NCBI RefSeq assembly: GCF_030316895.1
Contig: NZ_JASZYV010000003.1
Span: 806,001-870,000 of the forward strand
Direction: 5' to 3'
DNA length: 64,000 nucleotides
Source of the DNA: Variovorax dokdonensis
GTDB lineage: Bacteria > Pseudomonadota > Gammaproteobacteria > Burkholderiales > Burkholderiaceae_C
Under the pieces are notes generated by a model. It did no database searches, was not told the DNA's origin, and saw only the letters and a program-made list of their open reading frames with translations. Shown in pieces: positions 18,452-26,181 of this stretch. Every line of letters begins with the position of its first letter. Position 1 is the stretch's first letter. Both the position numbers and the translations under genes were made by a program.

Positions 18452-19842
18452 CCGAAGACGGAGCGCCTGCCGCCGGCCAAGGCGCCATGCCGGCTGCTGC
18501 GGCGGGCGACGTCCGGGCGGACGAGGCCATCCTGCTCAGCGAGGGCGAGCGAGAACGCATCTCGCGCGAACGAAGGCGCTTGCTGCGATTCCTGTTGCGG
18601 CTGGGCCATCTGCTGCTGGCCACCGGCTCGCCCGTGCGTCTGGTCGAGACCACGCTGCAGCGCGTGGCCTCTGTGCATCAGATCGCGCAGTTCAACGCGC
18701 TGGCCCTGCCGACCGTGCTCTTCGTCAACTTCGCCGAGGAAGACGACGTCCTGCAAATCGAATTCACCGCCGAGCAGGGACTGGTGCTGCGCTTCGACCA
18801 GATCGAGGCCACCTTCGAACTGGCCCGCGATGCCGAGCGCGCACCGCTGGACCCCACCGAGGGGTTGCGCCGCATCAACGCCATCCTCGCCATGCCGCCG
18901 CGCTATCGCTGGCAATGGGACCTGCTGGGCCACGTGCTGGCCACCGTGGGCATTGCGCTGGTGCTGCAGCCGTCGATCGACCTGGTGGGGGTCGTCGCTT
19001 TCTTCGGACTGCTGGTGGGCGGCCTGCGACTGGTGGCGCGCCAGCGCAGCATCCTGACCACCCTGCTGCCGACCTTCTCGGCCTTCGTGGTGGTGCTGGT
19101 GTCCCTGCTCGGGGCACAGCACGGGCTGCAGGCCAGCCCCACGTACGTCTTGATCGCGTCGCTGCTGACCTTTCTTCCCGGCGGCATGCTGGCCATCGCG
19201 ACGGTCGAACTCGCCTACGGCGACATGGTTTCCGGCGCCACCCGATTCATTTCAGGGCTGCTGCAACTGGTGTTCCTCATCCTGGGCATGCTGGCCGCGG
19301 CTTCGCTGGTGGGCCTGCCCGCCAACGACCTGCTCAAGCCCGCGACGGACAGCTACGTCCGCGCCTGGGCGCCCTGGCTGGCCGCCGTGCTGTTCGGTGT
19401 CGGACATTGGCTGCACTACTCGGCCACGCCACGCGCCCTGCCCTGGATGGTGCTGGTGCTGCTGATCGCCCAGGCCGGGCAGATGCTGGGCAATGCCGTG
19501 TTCGGGGGCTACATGAGCGGCTTCATCGCCGCGGTGCTGATCACGCCCGCGTCGTACGCGGTGCAGTATCGACTCGGCGGGCCGCCGGCCACGGTCACTT
19601 TCACGCCCGCGTTGTGGATCCTGGTCCCAGGGTCGCTGGGGCTCATCGGCATGGCCGAACTGGCCAGCGACAACAAGCTGGCGGGGCTCGAGAACTTCGT
19701 GACGACGCTCTTTTCCATCGTCGCCATCGGCCTGGGCACCGTGGTGGGCACGGCCTTGTACAACCTGCTGTTCGACCCGGTGTTCGTGCGCGCCGGGAAC
19801 ATGGCCAACCTGATGCTGCGCTACCTGCGCCTTCGACGTTGA
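18448..19842 (+). CDS. Threonine/serine exporter (ThrE) family protein
   Basis: A 464-residue membrane protein combining the N-terminal DUF1212 domain and the C-terminal ThrE_2 domain of the ThrE exporter family. About 10 hydrophobic helices run from residue ~150 to the end, after a soluble N-terminal part that includes LLATGSPVRLVETTLQRV. The family exports L-threonine and L-serine in Corynebacterium. Its ATG overlaps the TAXI gene stop by 4 bases, so the two are translated together. Substrate here is inferred from family only. Confidence 0.8.
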   Translation: MTEDGAPAAGQGAMPAAAAGDVRADEAILLSEGERERISRERRRLLRFLLRLGHLLLATGSPVRLVETTLQRVASVHQIAQFNALALPTVLFVNFAEEDDVLQIEFTAEQGLVLRFDQIEATFELARDAERAPLDPTEGLRRINAILAMPPRYRWQWDLLGHVLATVGIALVLQPSIDLVGVVAFFGLLVGGLRLVARQRSILTTLLPTFSAFVVVLVSLLGAQHGLQASPTYVLIASLLTFLPGGMLAIATVELAYGDMVSGATRFISGLLQLVFLILGMLAAASLVGLPANDLLKPATDSYVRAWAPWLAAVLFGVGHWLHYSATPRALPWMVLVLLIAQAGQMLGNAVFGGYMSGFIAAVLITPASYAVQYRLGGPPATVTFTPALWILVPGSLGLIGMAELASDNKLAGLENFVTTLFSIVAIGLGTVVGTALYNLLFDPVFVRAGNMANLMLRYLRLRR

Positions 19843-19941
19843 CGGTCGCGCCGAAGGGTCTTTGTCCGGGCAGCGACAGACCTCACGCCGGGCGCACGGC
19901 ACAATCGCCCGGCCGGCGCGCGTTCATGCATGCCGGCAAAA

Positions 19942-20111
19942 GCGTTCTCAGGGCGGGGTGAAATTCCCCACCGGCGGTAAAGGCAGGCGGCGAAAGTCGC
20001 AGCACGAGCCCGCGAGCGCCCGCACTTCGTCCCCAAAGGCTGCAGGTGCGGGGTCAGCAGACCCGGTTGGATTCCGGGGCCGACGGTCACAGTCCGGATG
20101 AAAGAGAGCGC
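19942..20111 (+). promoter_or_regulatory. FMN riboswitch (RFN element)
   Basis: The conserved RFN blocks are all visible: GGGCGGGGTGAAATTCCCC, ACCGGCGGTAA, AGCCCGCGAGC, GGTCAGCAGACCCGGTT and TCCGGGGCCGACGGTCACAGTC..GGATGAAAGAGAG. The closing P1 stem pairs GCGTTCTC (19942-19949) with GAGAGCGC (20104-20111). FMN binding normally shuts off riboflavin synthesis or import genes. No terminator hairpin with a T tract follows, but the palindrome GGTGCACC (20214-20221) overlaps the Shine-Dalgarno region of ribH, so control is probably at translation. The rest of the 379-base gap between the ThrE gene and ribH shows nothing else. Confidence 0.95.
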
Positions 20112-20221
20112 GTAGCCGCCGCATGGCGTCGCACGTGGCCCCCTGGGGCATGCGCGCGTCTGCCGTGCGTTGGCTCCGTGCGCCCTGATTCAGGCCAACC
20201 TGCAATGCATTGAGGTGCACC

Positions 20222-20731
20222 ATGAGTCAGATCAACGACCTTCCCCTTTCCGCCATTCCGGCTGCCAACGGCGGCCCCCAACGAATCGCCTTCGTCCAGG
20301 CGCTCTGGCATCGCGACATCGTCGACCAGGCGCGCGACGCATTCCTCGAAGAAATGCAGCGCCTGGGCGTCGATAGATCCCTGATCGACCTGATCGAAGT
20401 CCCCGGGGCATTCGAGATTCCGCTGCATGCCAAGCGCCTGGCGCGCTCGGGCCGCTACGCCGCCATCATCGGATGCGCGCTGGTGGTCGATGGCGGCATC
20501 TATCGCCATGAATTCGTCGCCAACACCGTCGTGTCCAGCCTCATGAGCCTGCAGCTTGAATGCGATGTTCCGATGCTGTCTGCCGTGCTCACGCCGCACC
20601 ATTTCCACGAGCATGTGGAGCATCGCAAGTACTTCCATCGGCACTTTGCGATCAAGGGCACCGAAGTGGCGCAGGCCTGCGTGGGCACGCTGGCATCGCT
20701 GCGGCAGGTGGGCGAACTGGCCTCGGCCTGA
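20222..20731 (+). CDS. ribH: 6,7-dimethyl-8-ribityllumazine synthase, RibH2 type
   Basis: Condenses the ribose-derived 4-carbon phosphate with the pyrimidine intermediate in the penultimate step of riboflavin synthesis. At 169 residues it matches the RibH2 (type II, decameric) subfamily of Brucella and rhizobia rather than the usual icosahedral RibH1: IAFVQALWHRDIVDQAR, VPGAFEIPLHAKRLARSGRYA, VVDGGIYRHEFVA and VLTPHHFHEHVEH are all RibH2-like. It is the only gene behind the FMN riboswitch, with no ribB, ribA or ribE nearby. In Brucella RibH2 is likewise riboswitch-controlled and separate from the housekeeping enzyme. GAGG lies about 8 bases before the ATG. Confidence 0.9.
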   Translation: MSQINDLPLSAIPAANGGPQRIAFVQALWHRDIVDQARDAFLEEMQRLGVDRSLIDLIEVPGAFEIPLHAKRLARSGRYAAIIGCALVVDGGIYRHEFVANTVVSSLMSLQLECDVPMLSAVLTPHHFHEHVEHRKYFHRHFAIKGTEVAQACVGTLASLRQVGELASA

Positions 20732-20795
20732 GCACTGGCGTCGGCACTGACACGGCTTTGCCCGGGGGCGCCGGATGCGGTGGCATCATGGGCAG

Positions 20796-21353
20796 ATGCC
20801 AGACACCCAAACGCAGCGCGACCCGCAGGCCATCCTCGATTTCTGGCGCCAAGCCGGTCCGGAGAAATGGTTCCGCAAGGACGATGCCTTCGACGCCGAT
20901 TTCAAGTCCCGCTTCGAGGCGGCCCACCATGCGGCCGCGCGGGGCGAACTCGACGCGTGGATGAACGAGCCAAATGGCGCGTTGGCGCTGGTGCTGCTTC
21001 TGGATCAATTGCCCCGCAACGCATGGCGCGGCAGCGGCCACATGTTCGCCACGGATGGCAAGGCGCGCCAGGTGGCGCGTCATGCGGTGGAATCAGGATT
21101 GGACAGACAGATCGAGGACGTGCAACTGCGCGCCTTCTTCTACCTGCCCTTCATGCATTCGGAAGAACTGTCGGATCTGGATCGTTGCGTGGCGCTGTGC
21201 GGAACGATTCCCACCGACAACCTGAAATTCGCCGAGCACCACCGGGACATCATTCGGCGTTTCGGTCGCTTTCCGCATCGCAATGCGGCATTGGGGCGCG
21301 AGAGTACGCCGGAAGAACAGCGCTTTCTGGCCGAGGGCGGCTTTTCAGGCTGA
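20796..21353 (+). CDS. DUF924 family protein
   Basis: A 185-residue soluble protein with the DUF924 hallmarks: AILDFWRQAGPEKWF at the N-terminus, LLLDQLPRNAWRG, DVQLRAFFYLPFMHSE and RRFGRFPHRNAALGR. The family has an all-helical, TPR-like fold and no established activity. The ATG at 20796 was chosen because the conserved core begins directly after it; an in-frame ATG at 20775 would add 7 residues. It is probably an independent gene. Confidence 0.8.
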   Translation: MPDTQTQRDPQAILDFWRQAGPEKWFRKDDAFDADFKSRFEAAHHAAARGELDAWMNEPNGALALVLLLDQLPRNAWRGSGHMFATDGKARQVARHAVESGLDRQIEDVQLRAFFYLPFMHSEELSDLDRCVALCGTIPTDNLKFAEHHRDIIRRFGRFPHRNAALGRESTPEEQRFLAEGGFSG

Positions 21354-21384
21354 GGCGCAAGCGCCTCATGCCGCTCGAGATCGA

Positions 21385-21606
21385 TCAGGCGTAGGCGCGC
21401 ATCGAAGCCAGGGCTCGCAGACGTTCCATCTGGCGGGCCTCTTCAGCTTCACGCAGGCTGCGAGCAGCGCGCGCCGCCACATAGGTGACGTAGAGATTCT
21501 CGATCTGCCGCGTCCATGCTTCTTGCGCGGCACCGTCGCCGGGATGTGCCGGAACGGTGTAGCCGGCCTTCGTCAGGATCTTGGATTTTTGCAGTGTGTC
21601 GAGCAT
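21385..21606 (-). CDS. Small hypothetical protein
   Basis: A 73-residue soluble protein with an arginine/alanine-rich, probably helical second half (about residues 43-70). A GGGGG-type ribosome-binding site lies about 8 bases upstream of the ATG. I recognise no family. It sits alone between a convergent DUF924 gene and the MFS gene. The ribosome-binding site and the coding-like third-position GC bias support it moderately. Confidence 0.5.
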   Translation of the reverse strand: MLDTLQKSKILTKAGYTVPAHPGDGAAQEAWTRQIENLYVTYVAARAARSLREAEEARQMERLRALASMRAYA

Positions 21607-21790
21607 CTTTGCCCCCTACGGAAAACGTTGGAGACAAGATTAGCCACATCGTCTGCAGGTATCCATCAGCTAAAAAGCGTATGCGCTTGTAAGACGCTGC
21701 CCACTATTCCCGCTTTGGGCGGAAATGTTGATCAAAGGTCAAACGGCTGGCTGATCGCCTCGGGCAAAAAGGCACTGCCAATCGCACGCC

Positions 21791-23023
21791 TCAGGCACTC
21801 ACCAACGTCGTGCGCCGCGCCTTCTGCACATTGAAGGCGCCGGCAATCAGCGCCGCCTGCACCACGGCCAGGCCGAGGATGACGCTGCGGAACTGTCCGT
21901 GGTCCATCAGCGTGCCGAAGATCAGCGGCGCCAGGGCCTGCCCAATGTCCAGTCCGGCATACACCACGCCATAAACGCGGCCCGATGCATTGGCAGGCGT
22001 CGCCCGCTTGACGATCAGGTCGCGTGAAGGGCCGGCCAGACCGCTGGCGAACCCCATGGCGCCGAACAGCACCGGCACCAGCCCTGCTCTGAAATCGCCG
22101 AAGGCAAGCACCAGCGCCATCAGCGCGGCCAGGCCGAATCCGATCGCCACGATCCGCTCGCAGCGCGAAGCATCGGCGACCAGGAAGCCGCCGACCAGCA
22201 TGCCGCCTGCGCTGGCCACCATGTAGGCTGTCAGGCATACCGCGATCAGTGCCACCGGCACGTCGTGCAGGTGCGAAGCCGCCGTCGGAGCGAAAGTCTG
22301 CACCACGCTGATGACCACCGCATAGAGGAAAAAGAACCCGAAGCACATCCACACGGCGGGAATGCGAAGGAAGTCGAGTTCGCCACCGGCATGCGAGCCG
22401 CCGGTGGCCTTGCGCACGTCCTTGACGTCCAACTCGAGCACGTGGCGCCAGAGCCAAAGCACGAGCATCACGGCCAGCGCCACGGCACCCGCCGCCGCGA
22501 TGGCAACGCGCCAGGAAAAAGCCAGCGCCAAGGGAACCACGAAAGCCGGCGCCAGAGCCCAACCCAGACTACCGGTGATGCCGTGCACGCTGTAGGCGTG
22601 CCCCAGGCGGGTCGGCGCCACCTTGCGGTTGAAGAGCGTGTAGTCCACCGGATGGAACACGCCGTTGCCAATGCCGGCCAGCGTCGCTCCGAGGAAGAGC
22701 ATCCAGTAGCCCTGCGCGCTGGCATAGACAAAGCCGGACAGCCCCAGCAGCGCCAGGCCGCCGAAGAGCACAGGCCGCGGTCCCATGCGATCCACCAGGA
22801 AGCCCGACGCGGCCTGCACCACGCACGAGACCACGAAGAACACCGTCAGCACCGCGCCCAACTGGGTATAGCTCAGGCCGAAGTCGTCCTTGATCCAGGG
22901 AAAGAGCGGCGCCAGCACGAGCTGGCTGAAATGGCTGATGGCGTGGGCAAGGCCCACCAGTCCGATCAGCTGTGCATCTGCGCCGACGGTGCGTTGCGAA
23001 GATGCGGAGGCAGGGGCGGTCAT
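21791..23023 (-). CDS. MFS efflux transporter, fosmidomycin-resistance (Fsr)-like
   Basis: A 410-residue major-facilitator transporter with 12 predicted membrane helices. The N-terminal AHAISHFSQLVLAPLFPWIK and DFGLSYTQLGAVLTVFF stretches, then GFLVDRMGPRP (the family A-loop), are close to the Fsr group of drug-efflux pumps. The start at 23023 (MTAPAS...) was chosen because the longer frame would overlap the divergent AraC-family gene. The 95-base divergent arrangement suggests that the AraC-type protein controls it. The exported compound is unknown. Confidence 0.85.
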   Translation of the reverse strand: MTAPASASSQRTVGADAQLIGLVGLAHAISHFSQLVLAPLFPWIKDDFGLSYTQLGAVLTVFFVVSCVVQAASGFLVDRMGPRPVLFGGLALLGLSGFVYASAQGYWMLFLGATLAGIGNGVFHPVDYTLFNRKVAPTRLGHAYSVHGITGSLGWALAPAFVVPLALAFSWRVAIAAAGAVALAVMLVLWLWRHVLELDVKDVRKATGGSHAGGELDFLRIPAVWMCFGFFFLYAVVISVVQTFAPTAASHLHDVPVALIAVCLTAYMVASAGGMLVGGFLVADASRCERIVAIGFGLAALMALVLAFGDFRAGLVPVLFGAMGFASGLAGPSRDLIVKRATPANASGRVYGVVYAGLDIGQALAPLIFGTLMDHGQFRSVILGLAVVQAALIAGAFNVQKARRTTLVSA

Positions 23024-23098
23024 GGCGTTCTTGGAGTGGTTCTTTTTTGAAGGAATGTTGATCCTATCTGCGGACTTCGCGTCAGAATGGCGATACCG

Positions 23099-23113
23099 CG
23101 ACAAGATTTGTCG
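23099..23113. promoter_or_regulatory. Inverted repeat between MFS and AraC genes
   Basis: CGACAA-GAT-TTGTCG is a perfect 6-bp dyad ending 5 bases before the AraC-family start codon, where a ribosome-binding site would be expected. It is a candidate operator for autoregulation or for control of the divergent efflux gene. No comparison set was available. Confidence 0.4.
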
Positions 23114-23118
23114 AAACC

Positions 23119-24000
23119 ATGACAAACACTGAAACGCCCCCGCACCGCCGGCCGCGGCCGCCGTCCAGGCAGCCGCTCACGCCGGTGAACAGCGTCAGTT
23201 CGCTCACGCCGCATCTGTTTGCGCCCGATGCCGTGCGACCGCTCCGGGCCAAGGAGCACTTCCTCAAGGCGGACACGCTGGTGGAACTGCACACGCATCC
23301 GTGGCCGCAGCTGACGTTCTCCACCCGGGGCGTGATCCGCCTTTCGACCGAAGACGGCAGCTACATCGTGCCGCCCTCACGCGCGCTGTGGGTACCGGCC
23401 AACATGCCGCACAGCATCACCCTGATCGAAGACGCCGAACTGCGCACCGTGTACGTCCATGCCTGGATGGCGCCGGCCTGGGAGAAATGCGAAGTGCTGG
23501 AGATCAGCCCCCTGCTGCGCGCACTCATGCTCGCGCTGGACACCACCGCCGACGGCCAAGGGCCCGTCGACTCGCATGCTGCGCAGCGCGAGCGCTGGAT
23601 CGCGCCGCTGCTCATCGACGAGGTCGAGCGCGCCACGCAGATCCGCATCGACGTGCCCCTGCCGTCGGACAAGCGGCTGCGCCAGTTGTGCGAAGCGGTG
23701 CTGCGCGCGCCCGACAACCGCGCCACGCTGGCCGAACGCGCCCAGGAGATCGGCGCCAGCGAGCGGACCGTGGCGCGCCTGTTTCGCAACCAGATGGGCA
23801 TGAGCTGGCAGCAATGGCGCCAGCAGGCCGTGCTGGCCCATGCGCTGCCCCTGCTGGCGCGCGGCATGCCCGTCAGCCAGGTCGCGGCCGCCAGCGGCTA
23901 CGCCACCGACAGCGCCTTCTGCGCCATGTTCAAGGCCGCTACGGGACAATCACCCACTTCCTTCCAACACAAGCGAAAGTCCGCCACCGCCGCCACATGA
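23119..24000 (+). CDS. AraC-family regulator with cupin sensor domain
   Basis: A 293-residue regulator. The N-terminal cupin-like half contains LVELHTHPWPQLTFSTRGVIRL and WVPANMPHSI, and the C-terminal AraC DNA-binding domain (about 195-290) holds both helix-turn-helix units (TLAERAQEIGASERTVARLF and VSQVAAASGYATDSAFCAMFK). It resembles E. coli NimR (YeaM), which represses a divergent MFS pump, NimT; the same divergent layout exists here. Its stop overlaps the SulP gene start (ATGA). The ligand is unknown. Confidence 0.85.
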   Translation: MTNTETPPHRRPRPPSRQPLTPVNSVSSLTPHLFAPDAVRPLRAKEHFLKADTLVELHTHPWPQLTFSTRGVIRLSTEDGSYIVPPSRALWVPANMPHSITLIEDAELRTVYVHAWMAPAWEKCEVLEISPLLRALMLALDTTADGQGPVDSHAAQRERWIAPLLIDEVERATQIRIDVPLPSDKRLRQLCEAVLRAPDNRATLAERAQEIGASERTVARLFRNQMGMSWQQWRQQAVLAHALPLLARGMPVSQVAAASGYATDSAFCAMFKAATGQSPTSFQHKRKSATAAT

Positions 24001-25724
24001 CCGCCCGCCAGCTCGACGACAACAACAAGATGAGACAACGCCTGCAACGCTGGCTCCCTTTCCTTTCCTGGCCGCGGCCCGATCGCGCGCTGCTGATCAA
24101 CGAGGCGTCCGCCGGCGTGACCGTGGCGCTGATGGTGATCCCCCAGGGCGTGGCCTATGCGGCGCTGGCGGGCATGCCCCTCGTCACCGGCATCTACGCC
24201 GCGCTGTTTCCGGCGTTGATCGCCGTGCTGTTCAGTTCCTCGGCGCGGCTTTCGGTGGGTCCGACGGCATTGACCAGCCTGCTGGTGGGCGCCTCGCTTG
24301 CGCCCCTGGCACGGCCCGGCAGCGACGAATGGGTGGCCTTGGCCGTCTGGCTCACGCTCTTGTCTGGCGCGATGCAGATTCTGCTGGGAGCGGTGCGCTT
24401 CGGCTGGCTGCTGCGCCTGGTCAATTCGCCGGTGCTGATGGGCTTCACCCAGGGCGCGGCGGTGCTGATCACGCTGTCGCAATTGCCGGCGCTGCTCGGC
24501 TTCATGGGGCGCAGCTACGGTTCGCTGCTCAATGGGCCGCCACCGGACCTGTTGGCCATCGGCTTCGGACTGGGCGGCATGGCCATGTTGTGGCTGGGCA
24601 AGAAGTGGCTGCCCAAGTTTCCGACCACCATGGCGCTCATGGTGGTGGCCGGCGGACTCAGCTATCTGCTGGACTACGCACTGCGCGGCGGCGCAGTGAT
24701 CGGCGCACTGCCCTCGGGCCTGCCTTCTCTGTACCTGCCGCACCTGGTCACGGGCAATGAATTCGCCAGCCTGCTGCTGCCGGCCTTCCTGATCACGCTG
24801 GTGAGCTTTCTGGAAACCGCCTCCAGCGCCAAGGTGGACAACGCGCGGGCCGGCACGCTCTGGAACGAAAACCAGGACCTGATCGGCCAGGGGCTGGGCA
24901 AGATCGCCTCGGGCCTGACCGGCTCGTTTCCCACCAGTTCGTCGTTCTCGCGCTCGGCCATCACGCTCTACGCGGGCGCCAAGTCGCAGTGGTCGACGCT
25001 GTTCTCGGTGCTGGTGGTCGCGGCGGCGCTGCTGTGGGCCATGCCCCTGCTCTACGGCGTGCCGCAGGCGGTCCTGGCCTCGGTGGTGGTCACGGCCACG
25101 CTGGGGCTCATCAAGCCGCGCGCGTTCGTGGCGCTTTGGCGCATCTCGCGCATCGAGGCAGCCATCTCGGCGGGCACCTTTGCGCTGACCATCGCCACCG
25201 CACCTTCGATCTACTGGGGCGTGCTGGGCGGCCTGCTGGCCTCGCTGGCGCACTACATGTACCGGCACCTGCACCCGCGCATCATCGAAGTCGGACTGCA
25301 CCCTGACGGCAGCCTGCGGGACCGCCACCTGTGGCAGTTGCCGCCACTGTCGCCGCAGGTGTATGCGCTGCGTATGGATGCCGATCTGGACTTCGCCACC
25401 GCCAACCCGCTGGAGCGCAACATCAACGAAGTGCTTGCGCAACGGCCTGAACTGCGGGACGTCTGCCTGTTCGCGCAACCCGTCAGCCGCGTGGACCTGA
25501 CCGGCGTCGAAGTGCTGGGCAGCATCCGCCGGTTGCTGGAGTCCAAAGGCGTGCGCCTTCACCTGAGCGGACTGAAGCTGCCGGCGCAGCAGATCCTGGA
25601 GCGGGCCGACCTGCTGGCTCCCGGCCCTCTGCTGGCCTGCTACCGCACCGATGCCGAAGCACTGGCTGCACTCAAGGCCATGGCAGAGCTGGACCAGGCG
25701 GGCAACCCCAAACCGAAGGAATAG
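23997..25724 (+). CDS. SulP-family anion transporter with STAS domain
   Basis: A 575-residue inner-membrane transporter of the SLC26/SulP family. The conserved first part (LINEASAGVTVALMVIPQGVAYAALAGMP, residues ~32-60) opens a membrane region reaching residue ~440, and a cytoplasmic STAS domain follows (about 450-560, with VSRVDLTGVEVLGSI). Family substrates include sulfate, bicarbonate and dicarboxylates. The ATG at 23997 overlaps the AraC gene stop; MRQRLQRW at 24030 is an alternative start. Co-translation with an AraC-type regulator is unusual and may only reflect gene crowding. Confidence 0.88.
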   Translation: MTARQLDDNNKMRQRLQRWLPFLSWPRPDRALLINEASAGVTVALMVIPQGVAYAALAGMPLVTGIYAALFPALIAVLFSSSARLSVGPTALTSLLVGASLAPLARPGSDEWVALAVWLTLLSGAMQILLGAVRFGWLLRLVNSPVLMGFTQGAAVLITLSQLPALLGFMGRSYGSLLNGPPPDLLAIGFGLGGMAMLWLGKKWLPKFPTTMALMVVAGGLSYLLDYALRGGAVIGALPSGLPSLYLPHLVTGNEFASLLLPAFLITLVSFLETASSAKVDNARAGTLWNENQDLIGQGLGKIASGLTGSFPTSSSFSRSAITLYAGAKSQWSTLFSVLVVAAALLWAMPLLYGVPQAVLASVVVTATLGLIKPRAFVALWRISRIEAAISAGTFALTIATAPSIYWGVLGGLLASLAHYMYRHLHPRIIEVGLHPDGSLRDRHLWQLPPLSPQVYALRMDADLDFATANPLERNINEVLAQRPELRDVCLFAQPVSRVDLTGVEVLGSIRRLLESKGVRLHLSGLKLPAQQILERADLLAPGPLLACYRTDAEALAALKAMAELDQAGNPKPKE

Positions 25725-25755
25725 GCCGCGCCGTTTCGCCAGCGCACCGTCACGC

Positions 25756-26166
25756 TCAATCGAGCGGCCGGGCGCGCAGGCGTTTGACGTCCGAGCGCTC
25801 GCGCTTCGCGTCCAGGCGGCGCCGCCGCGAAGCCATCGTGGGCTGCGTGGCTCGTCGCACGCGCGGCGCGACAGCGGCTGCATCGATGATGGCCTGCAGG
25901 CGCGCCAGCGCGTCGGCGCGGTTCATGTCCTGACTGCGGTACTGCTGGGCCTTGAGCACCAGCACGCCTTCGTCGGTCAGGCGGCTGTCGCGGCTGGCCA
26001 GCAGCCGCGCCTTGACGGCATCCGGCAGCGACGACGCCGGCACATCGAAGCGCAGATGCACCGCGCTCGACACCTTGTTGACGTTCTGCCCGCCCGCACC
26101 CTGGGCCCGGATGGCGGTCAGCACCACCTCTTCGGACAGGAACGTGATGCGCGGGCGCGGATGCAT
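25756..26166 (-). CDS. arfB: Alternative ribosome-rescue factor ArfB (YaeJ)
   Basis: A codon-independent peptidyl-tRNA hydrolase that frees ribosomes stalled without a stop codon. At 136 residues it is the right size. The catalytic GGQ is at residues 25-27 within RAQGAGGQNVNKVSS, followed by the basic C-terminal tail (RRRRLDAKRERSDVKRLR) that enters the empty mRNA channel. It lacks the codon-recognition domains of RF1/RF2. It lies 15 bases downstream of bktB on the same strand and may be read with it. Confidence 0.9.
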   Translation of the reverse strand: MHPRPRITFLSEEVVLTAIRAQGAGGQNVNKVSSAVHLRFDVPASSLPDAVKARLLASRDSRLTDEGVLVLKAQQYRSQDMNRADALARLQAIIDAAAVAPRVRRATQPTMASRRRRLDAKRERSDVKRLRARPLD

Positions 26167-26181
26167 CGTGCCGGATCGACT

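Noticed and set aside
23301..23996. Upstream extension of the SulP transporter frame
   Set aside because: It runs through the AraC-family gene in another frame; the conserved SulP N-terminus begins after 23997.
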